Assembly (NCBI GenBank): GCA_964353185.1
Contig: CAYGUV010000011.1
Coordinates: forward strand, 1-56,312
Reading direction: 5' to 3'
DNA: 56,312 nucleotides
Source of the DNA: GCA-2708415 sp964353185
GTDB lineage: Bacteria; Pseudomonadota; Alphaproteobacteria; Micavibrionales; Micavibrionaceae
Position 1 is the stretch's first letter; every line of letters begins with the position of its first letter. Of this stretch, positions 23,152-32,764 are shown one piece after another. Position numbers and translations under genes: made by a program. A model generated the notes under the pieces. That model did not search any database and was not told the origin of the DNA. It was given only the letters and a program-made list of their open reading frames with translations.

Positions 23152-24554
23152 TGAAAGAGCGTATTCAAGAATTAAAAGACATTTTAGGTGAAGATAATGT
23201 CTTAGCAGATGAAAAAGACATACAGGGTTATGAAACGCCATGGCGTGGTATAAAAGGCCGTGCTGCATTTGTTGTTCGGCCAAAAGATACATCTGAAGTT
23301 TCAAAAACTTTAAACTATTTTAATAAACATCAAATTTCTTTTGTTGCCCAATCAGGTAATACAGGTTTAGTTGGCGCATCAACCCCCGACCAAACAGGAC
23401 AGCAAGCTATTCTAAGCTTAACCCGTTTAAATCAAAGCTTTGCAATAAATCTAGTTAATAAATCTGCACATATTGGCGCAGGAATGCATCTATCTAAATT
23501 AAATGAAATAGCGGCTGAGCATAATTTATTTTTTCCGATTGATTTAAGTTCTGATCCTTGTATTGGCGGTATGGTTGCCACAAATACGGGGGGATCTCGT
23601 CTTTTAAAATATGGGGATGTAAGAAAAAACTTACTTGGTTTATGTGTTGTTTTACGTGACGGAACAATTCTTAAGATGAACAATACTCTTCACAAAAATA
23701 ACACGGGGTTGGATATAAAACAGCTTTTTACAGGCACTGGTGACAAAAACGGCATTATTACTGAATGTATTATAAAATTGTCTGCTCAGCCAAAACAAAG
23801 CGCAACAGCGCTGATCATTCCGACAAGTAATGAAGCTGTTCCTAAATTATTATCTATATTAGAAGCAAGGTTTGGAGACGAGCTGAGCGCTTTTGAAGGA
23901 ATGTCAAAAAACTCTATAGACGCTGCATTTTCTTATCATGGGTCAAGCTTAAAAAACTCTTTTAAAGATGGTGTGCCTGACTATACGTGCCTGATTGAGC
24001 TAAACCGAACATGGCATCCTAGAGATGGGGAATTAACGTTAGAAACAGTTTTGGAAGATGTTTTAGGCGATATTCTAGAAAGTAATGAAAATTTAATTGA
24101 GAATGTTTTATTTGGCCGTCCTAGCGAGCATTGGGAGTTGCGTCATGCAATTTCTGAGGCTGTTCAAAAATCAGGACATATGGTTGGGTTTGATATTTCC
24201 TTTGAACGGGATAAGGCCATGGCTTTTCGAACTTATATGCAACAAGCATTATCCAAGAATTTTGAAAATATAAAAATATGTGATTTTGGGCATATTGGGG
24301 ATGGGGCAATGCATTTTAATCTTGTTGTTCCTTTTAATGATATGCGCTTAAATGATGAAATGTTTATTTTACAGTTAAAAGAATGGGTTTTTGAAAGAGT
24401 GGTAAATGACTTTGACGGAAGTTACAGTGCGGAACATGGCTGTGGGCCATCAAACTATTTTGCCTATGAAAAATATACGAATAATACAATTCAAGAAATT
24501 GCAAAAAATATTCAAAGATTACTAAATTTAAGCCCCCATCCAGAAAATTATTAG
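23151..24554 (+). CDS. FAD-linked D-2-hydroxyglutarate dehydrogenase
   Basis: 467 residues of the VAO/GlcD FAD oxidase family. The N-terminal FAD domain shows AQSGNTGLVGASTP, IDLSSDPCIGGMVATNTGGSRLLKYGD and GTGDKNGIITE; the C-terminal domain has the metal-binding HIGDGAMHFNL and SAEHGCGPSN motifs. It oxidises D-2-hydroxyglutarate, the HglS product, to 2-oxoglutarate and passes electrons to a quinone or ETF. Its start overlaps the hglS stop (TAATG). This completes the lysine-to-2-oxoglutarate route. D-lactate is an alternative substrate for the family, but the operon context argues against it. Confidence 0.87.
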   Translation: MKERIQELKDILGEDNVLADEKDIQGYETPWRGIKGRAAFVVRPKDTSEVSKTLNYFNKHQISFVAQSGNTGLVGASTPDQTGQQAILSLTRLNQSFAINLVNKSAHIGAGMHLSKLNEIAAEHNLFFPIDLSSDPCIGGMVATNTGGSRLLKYGDVRKNLLGLCVVLRDGTILKMNNTLHKNNTGLDIKQLFTGTGDKNGIITECIIKLSAQPKQSATALIIPTSNEAVPKLLSILEARFGDELSAFEGMSKNSIDAAFSYHGSSLKNSFKDGVPDYTCLIELNRTWHPRDGELTLETVLEDVLGDILESNENLIENVLFGRPSEHWELRHAISEAVQKSGHMVGFDISFERDKAMAFRTYMQQALSKNFENIKICDFGHIGDGAMHFNLVVPFNDMRLNDEMFILQLKEWVFERVVNDFDGSYSAEHGCGPSNYFAYEKYTNNTIQEIAKNIQRLLNLSPHPENY

Positions 24555-24574
24555 ATAATTTAAAATCAATAGTT

Positions 24575-26143
24575 TTATAAAAAATGCTCCATGGATTCTA
24601 ATGTATCAGCCTCTTGTGCTGGCTTATCCCACCTTATACGACTGATGCGGGGAAAACGAAGTGCAATCCCAGATTTATGGCGGGGGCTGACATATGCACT
24701 ATCAAAAGCGATCTCTAAAACAAGTTCTTTTTTTACTTCACGCACGGGGCCAAATTTTTTAATCGTGTTTTTACGCACAAAATTATCAAGTTCCTTTAGC
24801 TCAGCATCGGTAAAACCAAAATATGCTTTACCAATAGGCACAATTTCATTGCCCTTCCAAACGCCAAAGGTAAAGTCAGAATAATAAGAAGACCGCTTTC
24901 CATGTCCACGCTGTCCATACATAAGAATAGCATCTGCAAAATTGGGATCACGTTTCCATTTATACCAAAGCCCTTTAGGGCGACCAGGGACATACGGGGA
25001 TGTCTTTAATTTTATCATGACACCTTCATGGCCATGCTCATCACTCCCTTTTATACGAATATTTTCTAATTCTTTCCAATCAGAAAATTCTAAATTTTCT
25101 GAAATATCAATACGTGTTTGTTTATTATTTTTAAACCATTTTTTTAGATGTTGACGACGTTTTAGCAAGGGCAGGGATCTAATATCGCCATCACCATCAA
25201 ATAAAATATCATAAACGCGAACAAATGCAGGGTATTCTTCTAAATGCTTTTTAACAATATTCTTACGGTTGAGGCGTTGTTGTAGGGCGTTGAAATTTAA
25301 AGGGGAAAAATCTTGACCAACCAACAATTCTCCGTCTAAAACGGCACGCCCCTTTATGTTTTCGGTAATGTCAGGGAAGGCCGAAGATATGTCATCCCCT
25401 GTGCGTGAATAAATGGCGGCCGTATCATCATCTATAACAAGTTGAACACGAATGCCATCCCACTTCCATTCAGCGGTAAAGTCAGAGGGATTTAATTTGT
25501 CAAAATCTTTACTTTCATCCACTGGATTTGATAACATAAGCGGGTGAAACGTTTCTGTGTGTTTAATGACGGGTTTATCCGCTTTGCCATCTAACCAATC
25601 AAATAAATCATCATATGGCGGTTTTAAACCGTGCCATATCTCTTCAATTTCTTGTAAATCTTGCCCACCCATTTTCGCAAGTGCTGTTTTCGCTAAACGA
25701 GAAGATACACCAATTCTAAGCCCGCCTGTTGCGATTTTTATTAATGCCCAACGCTCGTGTGGTTCTGATATAGTTAATATATCTTCAACCACTTTGGCTA
25801 AATCTGATTTTTTAGTTTCGTTTAAGATATTTATTAAATTTGGAAGAGAGGGAAGGACTCCTTCCTTTTTTTGAAAAGGCCAAATGAGGGAAACTGTTTC
25901 ACCTAAATCACCAACATAATTATAAGAAAGTTTAAATAAAACTTCATCAACATGCTGAATAGTCAATTGTTTGAAGAAAGAGGCTTTCACATTTTTTAGA
26001 GATAGATTACCTGTTAATATTGCCAAGGCTATACCACGGTCTGGTGAAGGCGTGTTGTCAAAATACTGCGCCATTAAATCTATTTTACGATTACGTGATG
26101 GCGTTAAGGATAGTTTATCAATTAATGTAGCAAACTCTTTCAT
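24575..26143 (-). CDS. ATP-dependent DNA ligase (LigB/LigC-type, Lhr-associated)
   Basis: 522 residues. The N-terminal DNA-binding domain (about 1-195) is followed by the nucleotidyltransferase domain with the active lysine in EWKWDGIRV (Lys227), VLDGELLVG, FVRVYDILFDGD, HEGVMIK and WYKWKRDP, then an OB-fold ending LRFPRISRIRWDKPAQEADT. It seals nicks using ATP. It is last in a minus-strand pair with the metallo-beta-lactamase exonuclease (4-bp overlap), with a helicase and a phosphoesterase divergent, a conserved damage-response cluster separate from the replicative NAD ligase. Its stop is 20 bp from that of the lysine operon. Confidence 0.92.
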   Translation of the reverse strand: MKEFATLIDKLSLTPSRNRKIDLMAQYFDNTPSPDRGIALAILTGNLSLKNVKASFFKQLTIQHVDEVLFKLSYNYVGDLGETVSLIWPFQKKEGVLPSLPNLINILNETKKSDLAKVVEDILTISEPHERWALIKIATGGLRIGVSSRLAKTALAKMGGQDLQEIEEIWHGLKPPYDDLFDWLDGKADKPVIKHTETFHPLMLSNPVDESKDFDKLNPSDFTAEWKWDGIRVQLVIDDDTAAIYSRTGDDISSAFPDITENIKGRAVLDGELLVGQDFSPLNFNALQQRLNRKNIVKKHLEEYPAFVRVYDILFDGDGDIRSLPLLKRRQHLKKWFKNNKQTRIDISENLEFSDWKELENIRIKGSDEHGHEGVMIKLKTSPYVPGRPKGLWYKWKRDPNFADAILMYGQRGHGKRSSYYSDFTFGVWKGNEIVPIGKAYFGFTDAELKELDNFVRKNTIKKFGPVREVKKELVLEIAFDSAYVSPRHKSGIALRFPRISRIRWDKPAQEADTLESMEHFL

Positions 26144-27135
26144 TCGTTCTCTTCATCCTCACCCAATCCTTGGATAGATAAGGGTTCAGCCTCTAGACCG
26201 ATTGATCGGCAATAATGTACCAAAGCATCTTCGCGCCCATGGGTAACCCATATTTTTTGTGCTCCGGTTTGTTTTATCGTATCCAATAACTCTGTCCAGT
26301 CGGCATGGTCAGAAATAATAAGCGGAAGTTCAGCGCCACGTTGTTTCGCGCGACCTTTAACATGCATCCATCCCGATGCCATTGATACTACAGGGTCTGG
26401 AAATCGCCGTGACCATCGATCTTTTAAGACAGAAGGAGGGGCAATAATAATCGCCCCTTTCAACTCTTCTTTATCTTTTACCTCAGAAACGCGTTGAAGA
26501 TTGCCTAAATCTATTCCCAACACTTGATACAAATTGCATAGCTTGACTTGTGCCCCGTGAAGGTAAATCGTCTTATCATACCCTGACTCTCGCAATAATT
26601 TAATAACACGTTGTGCTTTACCCAATGCATATGCGCCAATCAAATGCGCACGATCTGGATTTTCTTCTAAAGAAATTAAAACTTTTTTTATTTCGTCACT
26701 TGCTTTTGGGTGCTGAAATACTGGTAGTCCGAACGTTGCTTCGGTTACTAAAATATCGCATGGAACCAGTTCAAAATCCGCGCAAGTTGAATCTGAACCT
26801 CGCTTATAATCTCCTGTGACTACGATACGTTCTCCTTTGTGCTCTAATAATGCCTGCGCACTGCCTAATACGTGTCCAGCGGGGTAAAGGGTCAAGGTAA
26901 TATCATCAATTTTTAAAGGTTTTCGAAGGGCTAAAGCTTCAAATTTATCGGAACAATTCTCACCATAACGCGTTTTCATGATGGCAATTGTTTCTGGTGT
27001 AGCAATTACATGTTTATGTCCTGCGCGCGCGTGGTCTGCATGTCCATGGGTTATGATGGCACGGTTGACTGGAAAAGGTGGGTCTATATAAGTATCAATC
27101 TTTTCTACATATAATTGATGATTTAGAAAGCTCAT
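26140..27135 (-). CDS. ligase-associated DNA exonuclease (metallo-beta-lactamase fold)
   Basis: 331 residues. The metallo-beta-lactamase metal site is visible: ITHGHADHARAGH (near residue 29), AGHVLGSAQ, VTGDYKRGSD, and ISDHADWTELLD with WVTHGRED in the C-terminal beta-CASP-like part. It resembles SNM1-type nucleases and is annotated in relatives as ligase-associated exonuclease. It overlaps the ligase start by 4 bp. Its own ATG is only 2 bp from the divergent helicase ATG, so its promoter must lie inside the helicase coding region. The role in strand processing before ligation is from the family. Confidence 0.88.
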   Translation of the reverse strand: MSFLNHQLYVEKIDTYIDPPFPVNRAIITHGHADHARAGHKHVIATPETIAIMKTRYGENCSDKFEALALRKPLKIDDITLTLYPAGHVLGSAQALLEHKGERIVVTGDYKRGSDSTCADFELVPCDILVTEATFGLPVFQHPKASDEIKKVLISLEENPDRAHLIGAYALGKAQRVIKLLRESGYDKTIYLHGAQVKLCNLYQVLGIDLGNLQRVSEVKDKEELKGAIIIAPPSVLKDRWSRRFPDPVVSMASGWMHVKGRAKQRGAELPLIISDHADWTELLDTIKQTGAQKIWVTHGREDALVHYCRSIGLEAEPLSIQGLGEDEENE

Positions 27136-27137
27136 AA

Positions 27138-29576
27138 ATGAATAACGCTGATGATTTAAAGGAAGTTCCCAAGGAATTAGCCAACCATCCTATGTCCAAA
27201 TGGATAATCAATAAAGGGTGGAAATGGTTTAATCATCAAATTGAGGCCTTAGAAACAGCACAACTTAAAAAAGACTTTATTCTTTTTGCTCCGACAGGGG
27301 CAGGAAAAACACTCTCTGGATTTTTACCTAGTTTGATTGATTTGCAAAATAATGGATCAAATGGAAAACTGCACACAATCTATATCTCACCATTAAAAGC
27401 CTTAGCAGTGGATGTACATCGAAATATTGGTAAACCTGTTGACGAATTAAATTTGCCTATAACGTATGAGACCCGTACAGGGGACACGCCCCAATCACGG
27501 CGGAAAAGACAAAAAAATAAACCGCCCGATATATTGATGACAACGCCAGAATCTCTAGCTCTTATGTTGTCTTACGAAGATTCAGACGATTATTTTAAAG
27601 ACTTAAAATACGTAATTGTCGATGAATTACATGCATTTTTACATACGAAGAGAGCTGATCTATTAAGCCTTAATTTAGAGCGGTTAAGAAAGTTTGCGCC
27701 AAAGGCATGCAGAATCGGTTTATCTGCAACATTGGCAGATAAAAAAACGGCCAAAGATTGGTTGTGTCGACGAGGGAGCGTTGTAATTGAAGTCCCTAAT
27801 TTAATAAAACCAGAGGTCACCATATTACAATCAAAGGAACGTATGCCATGGAGCGGCCATTCGGCCAAATACGCAGTGCTTTCTATTTATAATCAAATTA
27901 AAAACGCCAAAATGTCTGTTGTTTTTGTTAACACACGGGCGCAAGCGGAATATATGTTTCAAAATTTGTGGAATGAAAATGATGATAATTTAAAAATTGG
28001 CCTTCATCATGGTTCATTAGAAAAAGAGCTACGCAGAAAAGTAGAAACACAAATGGCTGACGGCAAATTAGATTGTGTCGTAGCAACAGGATCCTTGGAT
28101 TTAGGATTAGATTGGGCTGATGTGGATTTAGTTATACAAGTTGGCGCACCAAAGGGTGTTAGCCGCCTATTGCAACGCATAGGTCGATCTAACCATCGTC
28201 TTGATGAGCCGAGCAAAGCAATATTGGTACCCACAAACCGCTTTGAATATATAGAGTGCGTCGCTGCAATTAACGAGATTGCCAAAGGCAGATTAGACGG
28301 AATTGGTGAAAAAGAAGGTGGTCTTGATGTTTTGGCGCAACATATCATGGGGGTTGCTTGTCATGACCCATTTAACGCCACTCATTTATATGAGGAAGTA
28401 ACTCAAGCATGGCCTTACAGACATTTAACGCGTGATGATTTCGACCGTGTCATTGGTCTTGTGAAAGATGGGGGATACGCCCTCAAAACATATGAGCGTT
28501 TTAATCGTTTAATAGAAGTCGAAGGAAAATCTGATAACTATCAGATTGCAAATAAACGCGATACGCGTCGCTATCGCATGAATATTGGAACGATTGTTGA
28601 ATCGCCTTATATGAAGATTATGATTCGTAATAAAACACTAGGGTCTATAGAAGAAAATTTCATTATTAATTTATCAGTCGGTGATACATTTTTATTTGGG
28701 GGGCAAGTTTTACAGTTTGAGGGGATTCATAATTCCATCGTGATGGTTAAGCGTTCTAAGGACAAACAAGCGCAAATCCCAAGTTATGCCGGTGGGCGCA
28801 TGCCTCTCTCTACTCATTTATCTTCGGTTGTACGCCATTTAATTGGCAATGACGAAACATGGGATCAATTTCCATCGCAAATTAGCGAATGGCTCGATCA
28901 TCAAAAAAATAATTCAAAATTACCAAATAAAAAAACACTTCTAATAGAAACTTTTCCAAGAAAGAAAAATTTTTATACGGTTATTTATACATTTGCAGGC
29001 CGCAATGCAAATGACACACTTGGCTTTCTCGCATTGCGCCGTATGAAAAGACTAGGGTTAAAGCCATTGGGGTTTACAGTAACAGATTATGCTTTGGCAA
29101 TATGGTCGTTTAAAAAAGTAGAACATCCAAAAGACATTTTTGAGCCTAGGTTAATATACGAAGAGTTTGAAGAATGGATACGAGATACACCTTTAATAAA
29201 GAGGCTTTTCAGAGATGCCGCGATTATATCAGGATTAATTGAACGCAGACACCCGGGAGCGACCAAATCAGGCCGGCAAGTCTTAATAAGCTCAGATTTA
29301 ATTTATGACGTATTGGTGAAATATGATCCGCAACATATATTATTAAAAGCCGCTCATTTAGATGCAAAAAAAGGCTTAATTGACTCAGACAGAATTGAAC
29401 AGTTTTTATTAGAAACAAAAGATAATGTTGTCCATGTTGATCTAGATAAAATATCTCCACTTGCTGTCCCAACAGTGTTACAGCTATCGCGACAAACGAT
29501 GGCTAAAAAAGATAAAGACGAATCGATTTTAGAAGATATGGAAGCAGAAATATTAAATGAAGCGGGATTGCAATAA
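27138..29576 (+). CDS. lhr: ligase-associated DEXH-box helicase (Lhr core)
   Basis: 812 residues, the size of the core Lhr helicase without its long C-terminal extension. Walker A is FAPTGAGKTLSG (near residue 55), the DEXH box is VDELHAF, motif III is LSATLAD, and motif VI is RLLQRIGRSNHR. C-terminal winged-helix and Lhr-specific domains follow (GRNANDTLGFLALRRM). Lhr translocates on single-stranded DNA and unwinds RNA:DNA hybrids, acting in repair. It is divergent from the exonuclease gene and overlaps the next gene (TAATG). The start at 27138 has a weak ribosome-binding site; ATG 27192 (MSKWIINKGW) is the alternative. Confidence 0.9.
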   Translation: MNNADDLKEVPKELANHPMSKWIINKGWKWFNHQIEALETAQLKKDFILFAPTGAGKTLSGFLPSLIDLQNNGSNGKLHTIYISPLKALAVDVHRNIGKPVDELNLPITYETRTGDTPQSRRKRQKNKPPDILMTTPESLALMLSYEDSDDYFKDLKYVIVDELHAFLHTKRADLLSLNLERLRKFAPKACRIGLSATLADKKTAKDWLCRRGSVVIEVPNLIKPEVTILQSKERMPWSGHSAKYAVLSIYNQIKNAKMSVVFVNTRAQAEYMFQNLWNENDDNLKIGLHHGSLEKELRRKVETQMADGKLDCVVATGSLDLGLDWADVDLVIQVGAPKGVSRLLQRIGRSNHRLDEPSKAILVPTNRFEYIECVAAINEIAKGRLDGIGEKEGGLDVLAQHIMGVACHDPFNATHLYEEVTQAWPYRHLTRDDFDRVIGLVKDGGYALKTYERFNRLIEVEGKSDNYQIANKRDTRRYRMNIGTIVESPYMKIMIRNKTLGSIEENFIINLSVGDTFLFGGQVLQFEGIHNSIVMVKRSKDKQAQIPSYAGGRMPLSTHLSSVVRHLIGNDETWDQFPSQISEWLDHQKNNSKLPNKKTLLIETFPRKKNFYTVIYTFAGRNANDTLGFLALRRMKRLGLKPLGFTVTDYALAIWSFKKVEHPKDIFEPRLIYEEFEEWIRDTPLIKRLFRDAAIISGLIERRHPGATKSGRQVLISSDLIYDVLVKYDPQHILLKAAHLDAKKGLIDSDRIEQFLLETKDNVVHVDLDKISPLAVPTVLQLSRQTMAKKDKDESILEDMEAEILNEAGLQ

Positions 29577-30232
29577 TGGATAAAAACGAAATTCATTTTG
29601 CGGGTCAAATATTCAAACTTCAGCCTTGTGGCACCTTGTATTGGCCGTCAGAAAATATCCTTATTGTCTCAGATCTCCATCTTGAAAAAGGCTCAAGTTA
29701 CCTGAAATATGGAAGTTACTTACCCCCTTATGATACTTCAGAAACTTTAGATAAATTAAAAAGTGTCTGTCAAAAGCTTAATCCTAAAACAATTTTATTT
29801 TTAGGGGATGTTTATCATGACAAGGAATCGTTAAATCGTATGAATCAAGCAAATAAAGATTTATGGGATGAAATTATTAATAAATATAAAATTCTATGGA
29901 TAGAAGGAAATCACGATCCTGATTCTGCACCTAAAAATATAAAAAATTTGAAGCTATGGAGTGAAAAAAACATAACTTTTCGTCATATTGCTGATAAAGA
30001 TCTATGCAGTGAAATTAGTGGTCATTACCATCCGTGTTATGAGCTTATTCATAAGAATCAAAAGCTAAGACGTCCTTGTTTTTTAGTGTCAGACAATAAG
30101 ATAATTTTGCCTTCCTATGGTGCATTTACTGGCGGTTTAAATATTAACGATCCTGCTTTTGAAACATTAAATCTTAAAAATAAAAAAATCTATATTTTAG
30201 GAGAGAAGCGCGTTTATCTAATAAAAGAGTAA
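29576..30232 (+). CDS. pdeM: ligase-associated DNA damage response endonuclease PdeM
   Basis: 218 residues of the calcineurin-like metallophosphoesterase superfamily. Metal-site motifs are in order: IVSDLHLEKGSS, FLGDVYHDKE, IEGNHD and ISGHYHPC. The small size and direct coupling to the Lhr helicase gene (ATG overlapping its stop) match PdeM of the four-gene ligase-associated cluster. It is thought to cut DNA during damage processing. The C-terminal LPSYGAFTGGLNI segment is typical. Confidence 0.88.
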   Translation: MDKNEIHFAGQIFKLQPCGTLYWPSENILIVSDLHLEKGSSYLKYGSYLPPYDTSETLDKLKSVCQKLNPKTILFLGDVYHDKESLNRMNQANKDLWDEIINKYKILWIEGNHDPDSAPKNIKNLKLWSEKNITFRHIADKDLCSEISGHYHPCYELIHKNQKLRRPCFLVSDNKIILPSYGAFTGGLNINDPAFETLNLKNKKIYILGEKRVYLIKE

Positions 30233-30323
30233 AATTAACCAAAATATAAGCTGTAATTTATTCATTCTTAAATTTTTAAAGAATAGACTTTGCGAAACAG
30301 TAAATAACCGTTAACAACATATC

Positions 30324-31427
30324 ATGAGTTTTGAAATTTTTCTTGCAACAGCACCAGGTCTAGAAAACGCACTTTATGATGAAGTTCGTAAAAAAGGCTT
30401 TAAGAGGGCGAAAGCCACCAAGGGGGGCGTCACAATTGAAGGAGGGTGGCCTGAGGTATGGCGCGCTAATTTATGGGTGCGGGGTGCATCGCGGGTCTTG
30501 GCACGCGTCGGATCGTTCAAGGTCCTTCATCTTGCACAATTAGCAACGCTTACGCGTGAAATTCCTTGGGATAGTATCTTAAAGACCGAACATTCCTATC
30601 GTGTTGAGGTCAGCTGTTCTAAATCACGCATATATCATTCTGGAGCGGCCGCTGAACGGATAGAGCGTGCAATTAGTGATGTATTAAAAACACCAGCCAA
30701 ATCAGATTCTCAAATTACGGTAATGGCCCGAATTGATCATGATATATGCACACTTAGTATCGATACATCTGGTGAGCTATTACATAAACGCGGATATAAG
30801 ACAGCAATTAATAAAGCGCCGATGCGTGAAAATATGGCTGCACTTTTCCTGCAACAATGCGGATACCAAGGTACAGAACCAGTTTTTGACCCTATGTGTG
30901 GGTCTGGTACTTTTGTAATTGAGGCGGCTGAAATTGCTGCGCGTCTAAACCCAGGAAGATTGAGAAATTTTGCTTTTGAAAAACTTACTAATTTTGATCA
31001 ACAAGCTTGGGAAAAAATGCGCTGCGTAAAACGCCCCGTAGGTACAAAGGTGAATTTTTATGGTAGTGATCGCGACAGCGGTGCCGTAAAAATGAGTATA
31101 GAAAACGCTGAGCGTGCTGGTGTTGATAAATTGACACATTTTAAACAGCAAACAATTAGCGATATAAAACCGCCCACTAAGACACCTGGGCTTGTGATTA
31201 TAAATCCACCATATGGCAGACGTATTGGTGACAGAAATGAAGTTTTACCTTTATACCAAACGCTAGGGAAGGTCTTAAGTGAGCGTTTTTCTGGATGGCG
31301 TGTTGGTATTATCACAACTGATCAATCTCTAGCGAAATCTACAGCCTTACCATTTAAATCAACAAGTGAGCCAATTCAAAATGGTGGCTTACGGGTAAAC
31401 TTGTTTCAGACAGATGCCTTTAAATAG
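30324..31427 (+). CDS. rlmL: 23S rRNA m2G2445 methyltransferase, RlmL half (THUMP domain)
   Basis: 367 residues. The N-terminal ferredoxin-like/THUMP region starts EIFLATAPGLENALYDEV and contains ISDVLKT, followed by a Rossmann methyltransferase: NMAALFLQQCGY, PVFDPMCGSGTFVIEAAEIA (motif I), FYGSDRDSGAV and the catalytic INPPYGRR. It corresponds to the RlmL half of the fused E. coli RlmKL (702 residues); the RlmK half is absent, as in many alphaproteobacteria. It methylates N2 of G2445 in 23S rRNA. It stands alone, 91 bp after pdeM. Confidence 0.88.
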   Translation: MSFEIFLATAPGLENALYDEVRKKGFKRAKATKGGVTIEGGWPEVWRANLWVRGASRVLARVGSFKVLHLAQLATLTREIPWDSILKTEHSYRVEVSCSKSRIYHSGAAAERIERAISDVLKTPAKSDSQITVMARIDHDICTLSIDTSGELLHKRGYKTAINKAPMRENMAALFLQQCGYQGTEPVFDPMCGSGTFVIEAAEIAARLNPGRLRNFAFEKLTNFDQQAWEKMRCVKRPVGTKVNFYGSDRDSGAVKMSIENAERAGVDKLTHFKQQTISDIKPPTKTPGLVIINPPYGRRIGDRNEVLPLYQTLGKVLSERFSGWRVGIITTDQSLAKSTALPFKSTSEPIQNGGLRVNLFQTDAFK

Positions 31428-31601
31428 AAGCAATAGTTTGGTTGATAACTTAAGCAAGGCAATAAAAAACCTTAAATCAAGGAGGTTTTGGAATTAGTGG
31501 TATTTAAATATTATATGACATAAGTAAAGAAATAATTGGAAGCTTAAAGCTACTTATAAATATTTTATTTATCTGTTACGTTATTTTGTAACTAAATAAA
31601 A

Positions 31602-31629
31602 TTGAATCACGAATTAATTTATCTATAAT
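31602..31629 (+). promoter_or_regulatory. sigma70-type promoter upstream of the RND efflux operon
   Basis: TTGAAT (31602-31607) and TATAAT (31624-31629) are separated by 16 bp, close to the consensus. The ATG of the adaptor gene follows 25 bp after the -10 box. A short inverted repeat, GTTAC/GTAAC, lies just upstream (about 31575-31592) and could bind a repressor, but no regulator gene is adjacent. Confidence 0.5.
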
Positions 31630-31654
31630 AAATTTTTCTTGCGCTAGGACTAAT

Positions 31655-32764
31655 ATGTTTAAAGCAAACTTACTTTTTACCTTTTTTACAATGCTTATCA
31701 TTGTTCCAACTTACGCTTACGCTCAAAATAATAAGCCTGCAAATCCAACGGCTGTAATAGTATCTCCTGTTATTACCAAAAATTTTGGAGATACCGTAGA
31801 AGCTCTTGGAACCACTCGTTCTAATGAAATGGTGATTATTACTGCGGATACAGCAGAAAAAGTAACGAAAATTTATTTTGAAGAAGGGCAGGATGTAAAA
31901 AAAGGCGATTTGCTTATTACTCTTGCGAAGGGCGAAGAAAATGCAGCATTAAAGGCCGCCCAAGCAGAATTTACAGAATTGCAAAGCTCTTACAATCGCG
32001 CTAAAGATTTACAATCTACCAAAGCAATATCAAAAGCGGCTTTGCAGGAGCGTTTATCAGCCTTAAACCAAAGTCGTGCGGCTATTGCTGGTGTCACGGC
32101 ACGATTAGATAAATTAGCTATTACTGCACCATTTGATGGTGTTATCGGATTACGCGAGGTAAGTGTAGGAACATTGGTACAACCCTCAGATATGATCACA
32201 ACCTTAGACGATATAAGTTTGATCAAAGTAGATTTCGACGTGCCCTCAATATATCTCCCAACATTAAAAAAGGGGCTAAAAGTTATTGGTAAAGTAGAAG
32301 CATTTGGTGACAGAGAATTTTTAGGAGAGGTTCAGACCGTTAATACTCAAGTAGATCCATTAACACGAACGGTCAAAGTGAGGGCAATCATCCCTAATGA
32401 AGATAGTGTATTAAAACCAGGTTTGTTAATGACAATTGTTTTAATAAAAAATGAGCGACAAGCTTTGGTAATTCCCGAAGAATCTTTGATAAAACGCGGT
32501 AAAAATAATTTTGTCTTTATTTCTGAAGATATAGATGGAAAAACCATAGCGACTGAAAAGGAAATACAAATAGGCGCAAGACGGAGTGGCGAGATTGAAG
32601 TTACGTCAGGTTTAACCGTGGGTGATAAAGTGATCAATCATGGCATGCTTAAGCTGAAAGATGGTGCGGAAATTGATGTCAAAGCAACGGAAACAGAACA
32701 AACAAATATTGGCGAAATGTTAAATACTGGTGACGTGGTTACGAATGAAAGTGATCAAGACTAA
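31655..32764 (+). CDS. RND efflux periplasmic adaptor (membrane fusion protein)
   Basis: 369 residues. A signal peptide ends TYAYA (about residue 23). The order of domains is that of AcrA/MdtA-type adaptors: a barrel-sandwich half (VTKIYFEEGQDVKKGDLLITL), a short helical hairpin (about residues 95-140), the second lipoyl half (LAITAPFDGVIGLREVSVGTLV), then a beta-barrel and a membrane-proximal domain (VIPEESLIKRGKNNFVFI). It links the RND pump to the outer-membrane channel. Its stop overlaps the pump start (TAATG). The absence of a lipobox means it is not lipid-anchored by this route. Confidence 0.9.
   Translation: MFKANLLFTFFTMLIIVPTYAYAQNNKPANPTAVIVSPVITKNFGDTVEALGTTRSNEMVIITADTAEKVTKIYFEEGQDVKKGDLLITLAKGEENAALKAAQAEFTELQSSYNRAKDLQSTKAISKAALQERLSALNQSRAAIAGVTARLDKLAITAPFDGVIGLREVSVGTLVQPSDMITTLDDISLIKVDFDVPSIYLPTLKKGLKVIGKVEAFGDREFLGEVQTVNTQVDPLTRTVKVRAIIPNEDSVLKPGLLMTIVLIKNERQALVIPEESLIKRGKNNFVFISEDIDGKTIATEKEIQIGARRSGEIEVTSGLTVGDKVINHGMLKLKDGAEIDVKATETEQTNIGEMLNTGDVVTNESDQD

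Noticed and set aside
24591..26177. Plus-strand frames opposite the DNA ligase gene
   Set aside because: They are shadows; the minus-strand frame contains all ligase motifs from KxDG to the OB-fold end.
31466..31490. Terminator after rlmL (AAAAACC...GGTTTT)
   Set aside because: The arms pair over only a few bases with a mismatched centre; too weak to call.
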